From the NCBI RefSeq assembly GCF_001552615.1, contig NZ_BCRN01000011.1, positions 62,001 to 126,000 of the forward strand: a DNA stretch of 64,000 bases, read 5' to 3'. Made by a program: the position numbers and the translations under genes. This DNA comes from Millisia brevis NBRC 105863 (GTDB taxonomy: Bacteria; Actinomycetota; Actinomycetes; Mycobacteriales; Mycobacteriaceae). Below the pieces are notes generated by a model. That model was not told the origin of the DNA, ran no database searches, and worked only from the letters and a program-made list of their open reading frames with translations. Position 1 is the first letter of the stretch, and each line of letters starts with the position of its first letter. Of the stretch, positions 21,622 through 31,263 are shown piece after piece.

Positions 21622-22197
21622 ATGACCGTCGTCGCGCTCGTCCGTCACGGGGAAACGGACTGGAACCGAGAGGGACGACTGCAGGGCTCGTCCGATATTC
21701 CACTCAACGCCCTTGGCCGCCGGCAAGCCACCCGGGCCGGCACGGAACTGGCGGCGTTGCCCTATTCCTGGTCGACCCTGGTGTCCTCTCCTCTCTCCCG
21801 TGCGCACGCCACCGCGACCGCCATCGGCGAGCAGATCGGCCTGACGGTCACCGCCACCCACGACGACCTGGTCGAACGGTCGTTCGGTGATGCGGAGGGC
21901 ACCCTGGAGTATCAACGATGGCGCCAATGGCCGGGAGGGCTATTCCCCGGTATGGAACCGCATCACGACGTCGCCCGCCGGATGTCGATGCGCATCGAAC
22001 AGCTGGCGGGCGAGCATGCCGGGGAAGCGATCATCGCGGTCAGCCACGGCGGCGCGATCCGCGCCCTGCTGGGCCCGCTCCTCGGCGGACCGCCGCCGCG
22101 CATCCGCAACGGCGGGATCAGCGTGCTGGAGGGCGAGCCGGGGGCGTGGACGATCCTGTCGATCAATTCGACTCCACCGGAGGACATCTGGTGGTGA
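21622..22197 (+). CDS. Histidine phosphatase (phosphoglycerate mutase-like)
   Basis: This 191-residue histidine phosphatase has the catalytic motif LVRHGETDWN with the phospho-acceptor His, the second Arg in SSPLSRAHATA, Glu in VERSFGDAEG and the second His in AVSHGGAIRALLG. The small size argues for a phosphatase rather than glycolytic mutase. No Shine-Dalgarno precedes the ATG, and a -10-like TAGTGT at 21607-21612 lies 9 nt upstream, so the mRNA may be leaderless. It is convergent with the RNA helicase. Confidence 0.85.
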   Translation: MTVVALVRHGETDWNREGRLQGSSDIPLNALGRRQATRAGTELAALPYSWSTLVSSPLSRAHATATAIGEQIGLTVTATHDDLVERSFGDAEGTLEYQRWRQWPGGLFPGMEPHHDVARRMSMRIEQLAGEHAGEAIIAVSHGGAIRALLGPLLGGPPPRIRNGGISVLEGEPGAWTILSINSTPPEDIWW

Positions 22198-22226
22198 GTC
22201 CGGGCCGCCCCCGGTGATCGGATGCC

Positions 22227-24134
22227 TCAGTCGCGCTTGCGCTTCTTCGGCGCCGAGGACGACGGCGGACCGGAGTCGCGCTGCAGGTTGATCAGCTGGC
22301 CGCTGATCCGGGTGCGCTTGAGCGCATCGACCGTCTCGCGGGAGAGATCCGCGGGCAGTTCGACGAGGCTGTGGTCGGGCCGGATGCTGATATGCCCGAA
22401 GTCGCTGCGGCGCAGGCCGCCCTCGTTCGCGATCGCACCGACGATCGCTCCCGGAACGACCTTGTGGCGCTTGCCGACCGCGATCCGGTAGGTGGCCATC
22501 TCCACACCGCTGCGCGACTTGGAACCACCCGACCGACCACCCTGTCCGGGGCGATCCCGATCCCGATCGCGGTCCCGATCCTTGTCGCGACGCGGCCGCT
22601 CGGAGGGCGGGGGTTCCGGCTCCATCAGGAAGGCCTCACCGTCGCGGGACGCCACAGCCAACGCGGCGGCGATGTCCGCCATCGGTACGTCGTGCTCGGA
22701 CGCGTAGTCCTCGACCAAACGCCGGAACAAAGACAACGACGGGGCCGCCAACGACTCGGTGATCGAGTCGGCGAACTTCGACACGCGCTGCGCGTTGACG
22801 TCGTCGACGGTCGGCAACGGGATCTCGGTCAACGGCTGCTTGGTCGCCCGCTCGATCGAGCGCAGCAGATGTCGCTCGCGCGGCGCGACGAACAGCAGCG
22901 CCTCGCCGGTGCGCCCGGCGCGGCCGGTACGCCCGATCCGGTGCACATAGGACTCGGTGTCGTGCGGGATGTCGTAGTTGACGACGTGCGAGATGCGGTC
23001 GACGTCGAGCCCGCGGGCGGCGACGTCGGTCGCGACCAGGATGTCGATCTGCCCGCTCTTGAGCTGGGAGATCGTCCGCTCGCGCTGGGACTGGTTGATG
23101 TCGCCGTTGATCGCCGCGGCCGCGAAGCCGCGGGCGCGCAGCCGCTCGGCGAGATCCTCGGTCGCCTGCTTGGTGCGGACGAAGACGATCATCGCCTCGA
23201 AGGCCTCGACCTCGAGGATGCGGGTGAGCGCGTCGAGCTTGCGCTGATGGGCGACCTGCACCCAGCGCTGGGTGATGTTGGAGGCGGTCGAGGTCTTCGA
23301 CTGGACGGTGATCTCGACCGGGTCGTGCAGATACTTGCCCGACAGCTTGCGGATCGCCGCCGGCATCGTCGCCGAGAACAGCGCCACCTGCTTGTACTCC
23401 GGGGTGTCGGCGAGGATCCGCTCGACGTCCTCCTGGAAGCCCATGGTCAGCATCTCGTCGGCCTCGTCGAGGACCAGGAAGTCCAGGTTCGACAGGTCGA
23501 GGGTGCCGCGTTCGAGGTGGTCGATCACCCGTCCGGGGGTGCCGACGACGACCTGGGCGCCCCGGCGCAACCCGGAGAGCTGCACACCGTAGGACTGGCC
23601 GCCGTAGATCGGCAGAACCTGCAGGCCGGGGATGTGCGCGGAGTACTTGCCGAATGCCTCGGCCACCTGCAGCGCCAGCTCCCGGGTGGGGGCGAGCACC
23701 AGCGCGCGCGGCTGGCGGGTCGACACGTCGATGCGCGAGAGGATCGGCACCGCGAAGGCCGCGGTCTTGCCGGTACCGGTCTGGGCGAGCCCGACCACGT
23801 CCCGGCCGTCCATCAACGGCGGAATGGTCGCGGCCTGAATGGGCGACGGCGACTCGTAGCCGACGTCGGAGAGCGCGCGCAGGACCCGCGGATCGATGTC
23901 GAGGTCGGCGAAGCGCGGCCCCTCGGGCTCGTCCGGACGTTCCGGCGCCGCGGTCTCGGCCGCGCCCTCGGGCTCGTCCGCGCTCGCGACGGTTCGGCCG
24001 TCGCTCGGCTCGCCCACCACCGGGGCGGGCGCGGGGTCACTTCGCTCCCCCTCGAGCCCAACTGGCGGGGCGTCGGTGGGTGCGTACTGGTTCGATGTCA
24101 TCGGCTCGACTGGTACCGATTCTGAGCTAGTCAT
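22227..24134 (-). CDS. deaD: DEAD-box RNA helicase with DbpA-like C-terminal domain (DeaD/CsdA type)
   Basis: This ATP-dependent RNA helicase (about 635 residues) probably acts in ribosome assembly and cold adaptation. An acidic, proline-rich N-terminal tail (about 1-80) precedes the Q-motif (YESPSPIQAATIP), motif I AQTGTGKT, motif II DEAD, motif III SAT and motif VI HRIGRTGRAGRTG. An Arg/Asp-rich linker (alternating RDRDRD) leads to the RNA-binding DbpA fold (YRIAVGKRHKVVPGAIVGAI). The ATG at 24134 is preferred because a -10-like TACCCT lies 11 nt upstream; an ATG at 24101 is also possible. Confidence 0.9.
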   Translation of the reverse strand: MTSSESVPVEPMTSNQYAPTDAPPVGLEGERSDPAPAPVVGEPSDGRTVASADEPEGAAETAAPERPDEPEGPRFADLDIDPRVLRALSDVGYESPSPIQAATIPPLMDGRDVVGLAQTGTGKTAAFAVPILSRIDVSTRQPRALVLAPTRELALQVAEAFGKYSAHIPGLQVLPIYGGQSYGVQLSGLRRGAQVVVGTPGRVIDHLERGTLDLSNLDFLVLDEADEMLTMGFQEDVERILADTPEYKQVALFSATMPAAIRKLSGKYLHDPVEITVQSKTSTASNITQRWVQVAHQRKLDALTRILEVEAFEAMIVFVRTKQATEDLAERLRARGFAAAAINGDINQSQRERTISQLKSGQIDILVATDVAARGLDVDRISHVVNYDIPHDTESYVHRIGRTGRAGRTGEALLFVAPRERHLLRSIERATKQPLTEIPLPTVDDVNAQRVSKFADSITESLAAPSLSLFRRLVEDYASEHDVPMADIAAALAVASRDGEAFLMEPEPPPSERPRRDKDRDRDRDRDRPGQGGRSGGSKSRSGVEMATYRIAVGKRHKVVPGAIVGAIANEGGLRRSDFGHISIRPDHSLVELPADLSRETVDALKRTRISGQLINLQRDSGPPSSSAPKKRKRD

Positions 24135-24451
24135 ATCCGCACACCAGGGTAGTCGACGGTCGACGATCCGTGGCGCGCGGGCGCTCGACTGCTCACAACT
24201 CGTGCCGCGGCACCCGGTGGGTCCGCCATTCGCGACGGCCGGACGACACGGATCGGCCGCGACCCGCAGTCGGCCGAGTTGAGCCGCCGGAAGGTATGGG
24301 TCCGGCCGGGAGAGCTGCCGGGGAGCGAACCGGCCATCGGGGAACGCCCCCGAACACGACATATCGGTCACGTTTCGAACGGGGGACGGCGGACACTCCT
24401 CGGGCCCGGGTGTGATGAAATAGACGTTACAGATACTTCGGAGGTTCCCTC
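24135..24451. other. Divergent intergenic region between deaD and the FadD15-like gene (317 bp)
   Basis: No gene is supported here. It contains the promoters of both genes. The only clear signals are TACCCT (minus strand, 24151-24146) near the deaD start and the strong GGAGG Shine-Dalgarno at 24440-24444 for the ligase. Confidence 0.6.
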
Positions 24452-26239
24452 GTGCTCGAGTTCACGAATCCGGCCACTTATACGGTTCCGGAAAATGCGT
24501 CCCTGGTTGCTTCGGTCTTTCGCTTCGCGAAGGAACAACCCGGACACGTACCCTTCCAGCGCCGCAAAGGTGACACCTACTACGACGTCACGAGCAAGCA
24601 GTTCGCCGACGAGGTAACCACCACGGCCAAGGGCCTGGTCGCGAGCGGTATCGAGGCCGGCGACCGGGTCGCGATCATGTCCGGGACCCGGTACGAGTGG
24701 ATCGTGCTCAACTACGCGATCTGGGCCACCGGCGCGACGACGGTCGCGATCTACGAGACGTCGTCCGCCGAGCAGGCGAAGTGGATCCTGGAGGATTCGG
24801 GCACCAAGCTGCTGGTGGTCGGTTCGGCCACCGAACTCGACACGGTGGCCGACGTCGCCGCCGCCGCTCCCGACCTGGTCGAGACCCTGGTCTTCGACAA
24901 CGGCGCGCTCGCGGAGATCGACGGCCGCGGCAGCGAGATCGGCGACGAGGTGATCGCCGAGCGCACCGCGGGCATCACCGCCAAGACCGGCGCCGTGCTG
25001 ATCTACACCTCCGGAACCACCGGCCGGCCGAAGGGTGTCCAGCTCACCCACGGCAACTACTACGCCGAGGTCGCCGCGGTCCGTACCAGCCTCGCCTTCC
25101 TCTTCCGGCCGGGCAGCACCACACTGCTGTTCCTGCCGCTGGCGCATTGCTTCGCCCAGGCGATCGCGTTCGGCGCCTTCGAGACCGGCGTGACCGTCGC
25201 CCACCATTCCGATACGACGACGCTGGTCGAGCAGTTCGCGATCTTCAAGCCGACCTTCATCCTTTCGGTGCCGCGCGTATTCGAAAAGGTCTACAACGGC
25301 GCGAAGCAGAAGGCGTACGACGGCGGCAAGGGCTCGATCTTCGAGAAGGCCGAGGCCACGGCGATCGAGTGGAGCAAGGCGCAGGACACCGGCGGTCCCG
25401 GCCTGGGCCTCAAGCTCAAGCACGCCGTCTTCGACAAGCTGGTCTACTCGAAGCTCAAGACCGCTCTCGGCGGCAACTGCGTCGCGGCCGTCTCCGGCGG
25501 TGCCGCTCTCGGCGCCCGGCTCGGCCACTTCTTCCGCGGTATCGGCGTGCCGGTCTACGAGGGCTACGGCCTGACCGAGACCAGCGCGGCGATCACCGTC
25601 AACTCCCCCGAGTTCCAGCGGGTCGGCTCGGTCGGCCGGCCGATCCCCGGCATGTCCGCGAAGATCGCCGAGGACGGCGAACTGCTGCTCAAGGGACCGG
25701 TCGTCTTCGAGGGCTACTGGAAGAACCCCGAGGCGACGGCCGAAGCGATCCGCGACGGCTGGTTCCACAGCGGTGACATCGCGACGATCGACGAGAACGG
25801 CTTCGTCTCGATCACCGGCCGCAAGAAGGAAATCATCGTCACCGCCGGCGGCAAGAACGTCGCCCCCGCGATCCTCGAGGACGCGATCCGCGCCCATCCG
25901 CTGGTCAGCCAGTGCCTGGTCGTCGGTGACGCCAAGCCGTTCATCGGCGCGCTGATCACCCTCGATCCGGAGGCGCTGCCGGGCTGGAAGCAGCGGCACA
26001 ACCTGCCGGAGTCGACCACGGTCGCCGAGCTGTCCACCAACCCGGACATGATCGCCGAGCTCGACGAGCTGATCGCCACCGCGAACAAGCACGTGTCGAA
26101 GGCCGAGGCCGTCAAGAAGTACAAGGTGCTCGACGCCGACTTCACGATCGAGAGCGGCGAGATGACGCCCACGATGAAGCTCAAGCGCAACATCATTCAG
26201 AAGGAGCGCGCTGCGGCGATCGACTCGATCTATTCCTGA
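24452..26239 (+). CDS. fadD15: Long-chain acyl-CoA synthetase, FadD15-like
   Basis: This AMP-forming ligase (595 residues) activates fatty acids to acyl-CoA. Its AMP-binding P-loop is YTSGTTGRPKGVQLTHGN. It has YGLTETSA (A5), WFHSGDIATIDENGF (A7/A8) and the catalytic Lys region in PTMKLKRNIIQ. Its start LEFTNPATYTVPENASL and length match the FadD15 (Rv2187) group of long-chain ligases rather than the shorter FadD enzymes. The GTG at 24452 follows GGAGG at a good distance. It ends at a hairpin shared with the convergent gene. Confidence 0.9.
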   Translation: MLEFTNPATYTVPENASLVASVFRFAKEQPGHVPFQRRKGDTYYDVTSKQFADEVTTTAKGLVASGIEAGDRVAIMSGTRYEWIVLNYAIWATGATTVAIYETSSAEQAKWILEDSGTKLLVVGSATELDTVADVAAAAPDLVETLVFDNGALAEIDGRGSEIGDEVIAERTAGITAKTGAVLIYTSGTTGRPKGVQLTHGNYYAEVAAVRTSLAFLFRPGSTTLLFLPLAHCFAQAIAFGAFETGVTVAHHSDTTTLVEQFAIFKPTFILSVPRVFEKVYNGAKQKAYDGGKGSIFEKAEATAIEWSKAQDTGGPGLGLKLKHAVFDKLVYSKLKTALGGNCVAAVSGGAALGARLGHFFRGIGVPVYEGYGLTETSAAITVNSPEFQRVGSVGRPIPGMSAKIAEDGELLLKGPVVFEGYWKNPEATAEAIRDGWFHSGDIATIDENGFVSITGRKKEIIVTAGGKNVAPAILEDAIRAHPLVSQCLVVGDAKPFIGALITLDPEALPGWKQRHNLPESTTVAELSTNPDMIAELDELIATANKHVSKAEAVKKYKVLDADFTIESGEMTPTMKLKRNIIQKERAAAIDSIYS

Positions 26240-26259
26240 TCGACCGTCTCGTTCGGCAT

Positions 26260-26291
26260 ACCGCCGGTCGTCCCTCGGGGCGGCCGGCGGT
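26260..26291. terminator. Hairpin between convergent fadD15 and the PLP-enzyme gene
   Basis: ACCGCCGG and CCGGCGGT form 8-bp arms around 16 nt, followed by TTGTCGTT on the plus strand. It lies 20 bp after the fadD15 stop. Confidence 0.55.
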
Positions 26292-26320
26292 TGTCGTTCG
26301 TCCGGGAGCGGATCGTGGGG

Positions 26321-27616
26321 TCAGCCGAAGCAGAGTCCGGCGCCCCGGTAGGTGGGGACCTCGGTGACCGCTCCGTTGGGCTCGACCAGGTGGACCCGAT
26401 CGAATCGTTCGCAGATCTCTCCCGACTTCGCATGCCGCATCCACAGCCGGTCGCCCGGCCGAACGGTGCCCCGGTGGCGGATCGGCGTCTGAACCTCCCC
26501 CGCCCCCTCGGCGGCGACCAGTCCCCGAAGCGGAACCGCCACCCCTCCCGCGCCGAAGAGAGCCACCGGGCTGGGGGCCCGGGACGCCGACGGTGGCCCG
26601 GAGGCGATGTAACCGCCGGAGAACGCGGTGGCGATCCGACGGCCGGGTGTACGCACGATCGGCAGCGCGTACATCAGCGCCGGATGCGGACGGAAGGAGG
26701 TGTACCGGTCGAACAGGGTGGGCCCGAATACCCCGGAACCGGCCGTCACCTCGGTGACCACCGGGTCGGCCGCGCTCTCGGAGATCGAGCCGGTGCCACC
26801 GGAATTGACCAGTTCGATCGGTCCCGCGGCGTCGACGACCGCGTCGACCACCGCGGTGCGCCGGGTCGACAATTCGCGCATCGTCCGCCGCTTGACCAGT
26901 GCGACCGCCCGCTCGTGCAGCGCCGCGGCGATCCCGTCCTGCCGGTCCGGCATGCCGGCGACCTGCGCCTCGTAGAACATCACCCCGACCACCGTCAGCC
27001 CGCGGGCACGGGCATCGGCGGCGACCGCCGCCGCCTGTGCCGGGGTGCGCAGTGGCGAGCGGCGCACCCCGAGGTGCGCCGGCCCGATCCTCAGCGACGC
27101 GTCGATGTCGAGGCAGAGCCGCACCGGGGCGCCCGAGGCCGCGTCGGCGACCAGTCCCACCTGGTCCCCACTGTCGACCATCAGGGTGATGCGTTCGCGC
27201 AGAACGTCATCCGCCGCGATCTCGGCGATGGTGGCGCGATCGACCGTCGGATAGCCGACCAGGATGTCGGCGACTCCGCGACGGGCCAGGTACACCGCCT
27301 CCGCGGCGCTGTAGGCCATCGCTCCCCGGAAACCGGTGACGCCGGCGTCCGCACCGACCAGCAGGTCGATCACCGCCTCGACGCGGATCGACTTGGTCGC
27401 CAGTCGGATCGGGGTTCCCAGCGCCCGGCGCCGCAGATCCTCGACGTTGGCGCGCAGGGCCGCCATGTCCAGAGCCAGAACCGGCGCGGCGAGCGTGTCG
27501 AATGCACCGTTGAGACGGCGGGCGACCGCGTCGAGCGAGAGGTCGATCGCGGGGGCGACCGATGCGCGTCGGCTGTCGGATTCGTTCGGTCGGATCGGTT
27601 GCCGGTGCAGGGTCAT
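26321..27616 (-). CDS. PLP-dependent fold-III enzyme, amino acid deaminase/aldolase family
   Basis: This 431-residue protein has an alanine-racemase-like N-terminal barrel of the D-threonine aldolase/D-serine dehydratase type. The PLP lysine is probably Lys75 in RLATKSIRVEAV, followed by GFRGAMAYSAAEAV, LVNSGGTGS and VTEVTAGSGVFGPTLFD. The C-terminal domain includes RPHPALMYALP and metal-binding candidates in WMRHAKSGEICERF. The ATG at 27616 overlaps the tetR stop by 4 nt, so the two are one operon. Substrate (a D-amino or hydroxyamino acid) is not known. M. tuberculosis keeps a similar gene (Rv1769, from memory) near its lactone dehydrogenase Rv1771. Confidence 0.78.
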   Translation of the reverse strand: MTLHRQPIRPNESDSRRASVAPAIDLSLDAVARRLNGAFDTLAAPVLALDMAALRANVEDLRRRALGTPIRLATKSIRVEAVIDLLVGADAGVTGFRGAMAYSAAEAVYLARRGVADILVGYPTVDRATIAEIAADDVLRERITLMVDSGDQVGLVADAASGAPVRLCLDIDASLRIGPAHLGVRRSPLRTPAQAAAVAADARARGLTVVGVMFYEAQVAGMPDRQDGIAAALHERAVALVKRRTMRELSTRRTAVVDAVVDAAGPIELVNSGGTGSISESAADPVVTEVTAGSGVFGPTLFDRYTSFRPHPALMYALPIVRTPGRRIATAFSGGYIASGPPSASRAPSPVALFGAGGVAVPLRGLVAAEGAGEVQTPIRHRGTVRPGDRLWMRHAKSGEICERFDRVHLVEPNGAVTEVPTYRGAGLCFG

Positions 27617-28260
27617 CGAGCGACGGCGGCGGCCGCCAGCCGTCCCGCCAGCAATTCGATTTGGCGCCGAACGGCCTCCGCGTCGCGATCGACCAACCAC
27701 CGCAGCACAAATCCGTCGATCGACAGAATGGTCATACGCGCCAAATCCACCAACGGCTCGGTCCACGTCGTCCGGGTCAACGCCGCCGCCCGATCGAGAA
27801 ACTCGAACGCCTGCGCATCCATCACCCGATACTGTTCCTCGGCAATTCGCGACGACGCCTCGGAACCGGAAGGGCGCGAGCGCAATGCGTAACACGTGAT
27901 TTCGTACGTCAACAACTCGCGGTTCGGCACGGATTCGATATGCGCCCACATCGCCATCAGGCCGCGGTACAACAGATCTCGCAGGCCGGACTGTCCCGAC
28001 GGCGGCTCGTCCATCTGGGTGACGATCAGGTCGACCAGGGTGTCGATCGACCCGGCGAGTTGCAGGACGAGAGCCTGCCCCATCGCGGTGACCATTTCTT
28101 CCTTGTCCTGGAAGCAATAGTGCACAACACCGAGGGAGACGCCGGCCTCCTCCGCGACCGCGCGAACCGTCACCGAGGCGACTCCCGACCGTGAAGCAAT
28201 AGTCAGCGCCGCCTCAACCAGTTGATTTCGACGTTCCGGCGCGGGCATGCGAGAAAGCAT
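27613..28260 (-). CDS. TetR-family transcriptional regulator
   Basis: This 215-residue repressor has an N-terminal HTH in GVASVTVRAVAEEAGVSLG with the following VVHYCFQDKEEMV, the TetR hallmark. A TetR_C-type ligand domain follows. It is the first gene of a two-gene operon with the PLP enzyme and divergent from the FAD lactone oxidase; a palindrome at 28308-28325 in the shared promoter region is a likely operator. The ATG at 28260 is used; MPAPERR four codons later is possible. Confidence 0.88.
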   Translation of the reverse strand: MLSRMPAPERRNQLVEAALTIASRSGVASVTVRAVAEEAGVSLGVVHYCFQDKEEMVTAMGQALVLQLAGSIDTLVDLIVTQMDEPPSGQSGLRDLLYRGLMAMWAHIESVPNRELLTYEITCYALRSRPSGSEASSRIAEEQYRVMDAQAFEFLDRAAALTRTTWTEPLVDLARMTILSIDGFVLRWLVDRDAEAVRRQIELLAGRLAAAAVAR

Positions 28261-28307
28261 GAACAGATCTTAATCCGACCACCGATATTCGGATGTCACC
28301 GACTTGA

Positions 28308-28325
28308 CCTGAACAAGTGTCCAGG
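28308..28325. promoter_or_regulatory. Probable TetR operator in the divergent promoter region
   Basis: CCTGAACAAGTGTCCAGG is an 18-bp palindrome with one mismatch per arm (CCTGaACA / TGTcCAGG). It lies 48 bp from the tetR start and 14 bp from the oxidase GTG. It abuts TTGACC (28304-28309), a possible -35. Binding here could repress both directions. Confidence 0.5.
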
Positions 28326-28338
28326 AGATAGTGGGGTC

Positions 28339-29733
28339 GTGCGAACGCTTCCTCCGCCGGCTCGGCAACCGGATCGGGACAGGCAACCGGATCGGACCAG
28401 CGGACGCCGGCAGGGCTGGGTCAACTGGGGACGCAATGTCAGCGCCTCACCGAGCGATCTGGTGGTCGCCCGCTCCACCGCCGATGTCGAGGACGCCGTC
28501 CGCCGCGCGCACGAGGCCGGGCAGCGGGTCAAAGCGCTCGGCTCGGGCCATTCGTTCAACACGATAGCCGTGACCGACGGCGTCGCCCTCAACGTTCGCA
28601 ATCTCAGCGGTATCGAGAGCCTCGTCCCCGAACCCGACGGGACCGTTCTGGTCGGTCTCGGGGCCGGGACCCGGCTGCACGAGGTCGGCCCGGCGCTGTG
28701 GTCGCTGGGTCTGGCGATGCGCAATATGGGCGATATCGACGCCCAGACCCTCAGCGGCGCCCTGTCCACCGGCACGCACGGTACCGGCTCGGCGTTCACC
28801 GGCCTGACCGATCAGATCGCCGGCATGACGATCGTCACCGCGGACGGCACCGCGGTCCGCTGCGATCCGACCACAGAGCCGGAATTGTTCGCCGCCGCCC
28901 GGCTCGGCCTCGGCGCCCTCGGCGTCGTGACCACCATCGTGTTGCGCTGCGTGCCGGCCTTCCTGCTCGAGGCGGTCGAGGGGCCCGGCCGGCTCGACCC
29001 GGTCCTCGAGAACTGGGAGCAGGACCGAACCGCGAACGATCACTACGAGTTCTACTGGTTCCCGCATACCGACCAGGTCCACACCAAGCGCAATCGCCGA
29101 CTGTCGGTCGAGGGTGACGCAAGCCCGGGATGGCGCGCCGCCGCCGCCCGATTTGCCGGCCGGATCGGTAAGGAGACCCTCGAGAACGGGGTCTTCGAGG
29201 TGATCAACCGGGTCGTCACCCGCGTGCCGCGAATGATCCCGTCGGTCAACCGATTGTCGGCGAGCGTGGCCGGATCGACCTCCCACTCGGTCGGCCGCAG
29301 CTACCGCATGTTCGTCACCCCGCGGCGGGTGCGATTCCGCGAGATGGAGTACGCGGTACCGGTCGAGCGCATCCCGGATCTGCTGCGCGAGCTGTCGCAG
29401 TGGTTCGGGCAGACCGACTATCGCACCGCCTTTCCCGTCGAGGTCCGCTGCGCCGCGGCCGACGACATCTGGCTGTCCACCGCCTTCGGCAGGCCGACCG
29501 GATACGTTGCGGTGCACGAATATTACCGCCGCGAGGCCGACGACTACTTCCGCGCCTTCGAGGCGATGGCCCGGGCGATGGGCGGCCGGCCGCATTGGGG
29601 CAAGGTCCACCATCGGACCGCGGAGGATCTCGCGCCGAGCTACCCGCACTTCGAGGACTTCCGGCGCGTTCGCAACCGGTGGGACCCCGACCGGGTCTTC
29701 GACAACAGCTATCTGCGCCGCGTCCTCGGCTAG
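28339..29733 (+). CDS. FAD-linked sugar-lactone oxidase (D-arabinono-1,4-lactone oxidase / L-gulonolactone dehydrogenase type)
   Basis: This 464-residue flavoprotein belongs to the VAO/ALO group. The N-terminal FAD-binding domain has VNWGRNVSASP, KALGSGHSFNTIAV, LSGALSTGTHGTGS and LGALGVVTTIVLR. The C-terminal ALO domain ends with HWGKVHHRTAEDL and RNRWDPDRVFDN, matching Rv1771-like L-gulono-lactone dehydrogenases. The GTG at 28339 has AGGAG 11 nt upstream; a TAGTGG at 28329 could instead give a leaderless mRNA. It is divergent from, and probably controlled by, the neighbouring TetR. Confidence 0.85.
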   Translation: MRTLPPPARQPDRDRQPDRTSGRRQGWVNWGRNVSASPSDLVVARSTADVEDAVRRAHEAGQRVKALGSGHSFNTIAVTDGVALNVRNLSGIESLVPEPDGTVLVGLGAGTRLHEVGPALWSLGLAMRNMGDIDAQTLSGALSTGTHGTGSAFTGLTDQIAGMTIVTADGTAVRCDPTTEPELFAAARLGLGALGVVTTIVLRCVPAFLLEAVEGPGRLDPVLENWEQDRTANDHYEFYWFPHTDQVHTKRNRRLSVEGDASPGWRAAAARFAGRIGKETLENGVFEVINRVVTRVPRMIPSVNRLSASVAGSTSHSVGRSYRMFVTPRRVRFREMEYAVPVERIPDLLRELSQWFGQTDYRTAFPVEVRCAAADDIWLSTAFGRPTGYVAVHEYYRREADDYFRAFEAMARAMGGRPHWGKVHHRTAEDLAPSYPHFEDFRRVRNRWDPDRVFDNSYLRRVLG

Positions 29734-29823
29734 GTCGCAGACCGCCGGGGCACGGCCGGCCAAGGCCGAAGCGGCGGGCGATTTCGACCCGACGGCCCGC
29801 TCGGACCGCGTACGGTTCGTGCA

Positions 29824-31155
29824 ATGACGGCGCCATCGGACTTCGGATGCCGACACGATCTCGACCACCTGCTGCGCCTGCTGGCCGATCGCATCGGCCC
29901 GGACGTCGGATCGATCGCCCGCGACTCGGCCGACACGATCACCGCCGAGGTCGCCGCCTACGGGATCAGCCGAGACCCCCTGCTGCAGGTGCAGCTGTAC
30001 AACCACAGCCTCGGCGTCTTCCGCGCCCTGGTCAGCTGCCTGCACACCAATCGCTCCCCCGCGGCCGCCGACTTCCCGGCCACCCCGGAGTTCGCGTCGA
30101 GCCGGGTCCAGCAGGGCATCGGCCTGCACGACTTCCTGCGCGCCTTCCGGATCGGTCACATCACCTTCTGGCGACGTCTGGTCGCCACCATCGCCGAGAT
30201 GGACGACCTCGATCCCCGCTGCCGGGATCGGGATATCGCCGCGATCCTCACCCGCACCGGCGAATTGCTGCTCGAGGTGATCGAACTGGTCAGCTCCGAC
30301 GCCGGCAGCGCCTACCTGGAGGCCGAGCAGTTCCGCCTCGCCGACGGGGAACGGATGCGGCGCGACCTGATCGAGGACCTGCTCGCCGGGCGCCGGCCGA
30401 TCATCGGTCCGCGGCGGGCCCTGTTGAACACCGCCGGGCTGACCGCGGGCGCCCCCTTCGTCGCGACCTCGACCCGCCTGCCCGACGGGATCGACGACTC
30501 CGCGCTCACCCGCATCCGCTCGCTGATGCGCACCGCGGTCGGCCGCGGCGGCACCGGGCTGATCGTCGCGCGCCACGACGAGGTGATCGGCCTGTTCCCG
30601 ACCGCCGACCCGGCCGAGATCGTCGCGCGCTTCGTCGCGCTCCGGCCGGACGTCGACACACCGAACTCCGGTATCGCCACCGGGATCTCGACGGTGCACC
30701 ACGACTGGGACTTCGTGGCGCAGGCCCATCGGGAGGCGACGGTGACCCGCGACAGCATCGGACCCGACGGCCCCGGAACCGACGGCGCCGTCACCGTCCG
30801 CGCCGCGACCTCGCTGTCCCCGATCGATTACCTGCTGCGCGCGGACGACACGACCGCCTACCGCCTGATCGATCCGCGGATCACCGCCTTCGTCCGCGAG
30901 GAGGTCGCCGGCGATCGGGTCTACCTGGACACCCTCGAGGCGTACGTCGAGTCCGATCTGAACGCGAAGGTGGCGGCCGAGCGGTTGCACCTGCACGTCA
31001 ACACCGCCTACTACCGGCTCGAGCGCATCGCGGAGCGCACCGGCCGCGACCTGCGCCGATTCACCGAGGTGATGGACCTGATCGTCGCGGTACGTCTGCT
31101 GCGGTCGGGGTCGCCGGGATCACCCACCGCGGAGCGCTCCCGACCCGAGCGGTGA
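29824..31155 (+). CDS. PucR/CdaR-type helix-turn-helix regulator
   Basis: This 443-residue regulator has an N-terminal helical domain (about 1-170; ADRIGPDVGSIARDSADTI), a GGDEF-like middle domain (about 185-340; GISTVHHDWDFVAQAHREA), and a PucR C-terminal HTH at about 370-415 (TLEAYVESDLN, AAERLHLHVNTAYYRLERI). It lies 108 bp upstream of the acyl-CoA ligase/PhaC/PhaZ genes on the same strand and is the obvious candidate to regulate them. The inducer is unknown. A second protein of this family lies at the right edge. Confidence 0.85.
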   Translation: MTAPSDFGCRHDLDHLLRLLADRIGPDVGSIARDSADTITAEVAAYGISRDPLLQVQLYNHSLGVFRALVSCLHTNRSPAAADFPATPEFASSRVQQGIGLHDFLRAFRIGHITFWRRLVATIAEMDDLDPRCRDRDIAAILTRTGELLLEVIELVSSDAGSAYLEAEQFRLADGERMRRDLIEDLLAGRRPIIGPRRALLNTAGLTAGAPFVATSTRLPDGIDDSALTRIRSLMRTAVGRGGTGLIVARHDEVIGLFPTADPAEIVARFVALRPDVDTPNSGIATGISTVHHDWDFVAQAHREATVTRDSIGPDGPGTDGAVTVRAATSLSPIDYLLRADDTTAYRLIDPRITAFVREEVAGDRVYLDTLEAYVESDLNAKVAAERLHLHVNTAYYRLERIAERTGRDLRRFTEVMDLIVAVRLLRSGSPGSPTAERSRPER

Positions 31156-31263
31156 CCGGTGGTGGTGGTCACATCACAAGACGATCTGTGAGCGGACCCC
31201 TAACCGTCGGTATCGGCGATGCAGAACACTCGTGGTCTGTCGCGATATCGAACGGAGACCACC

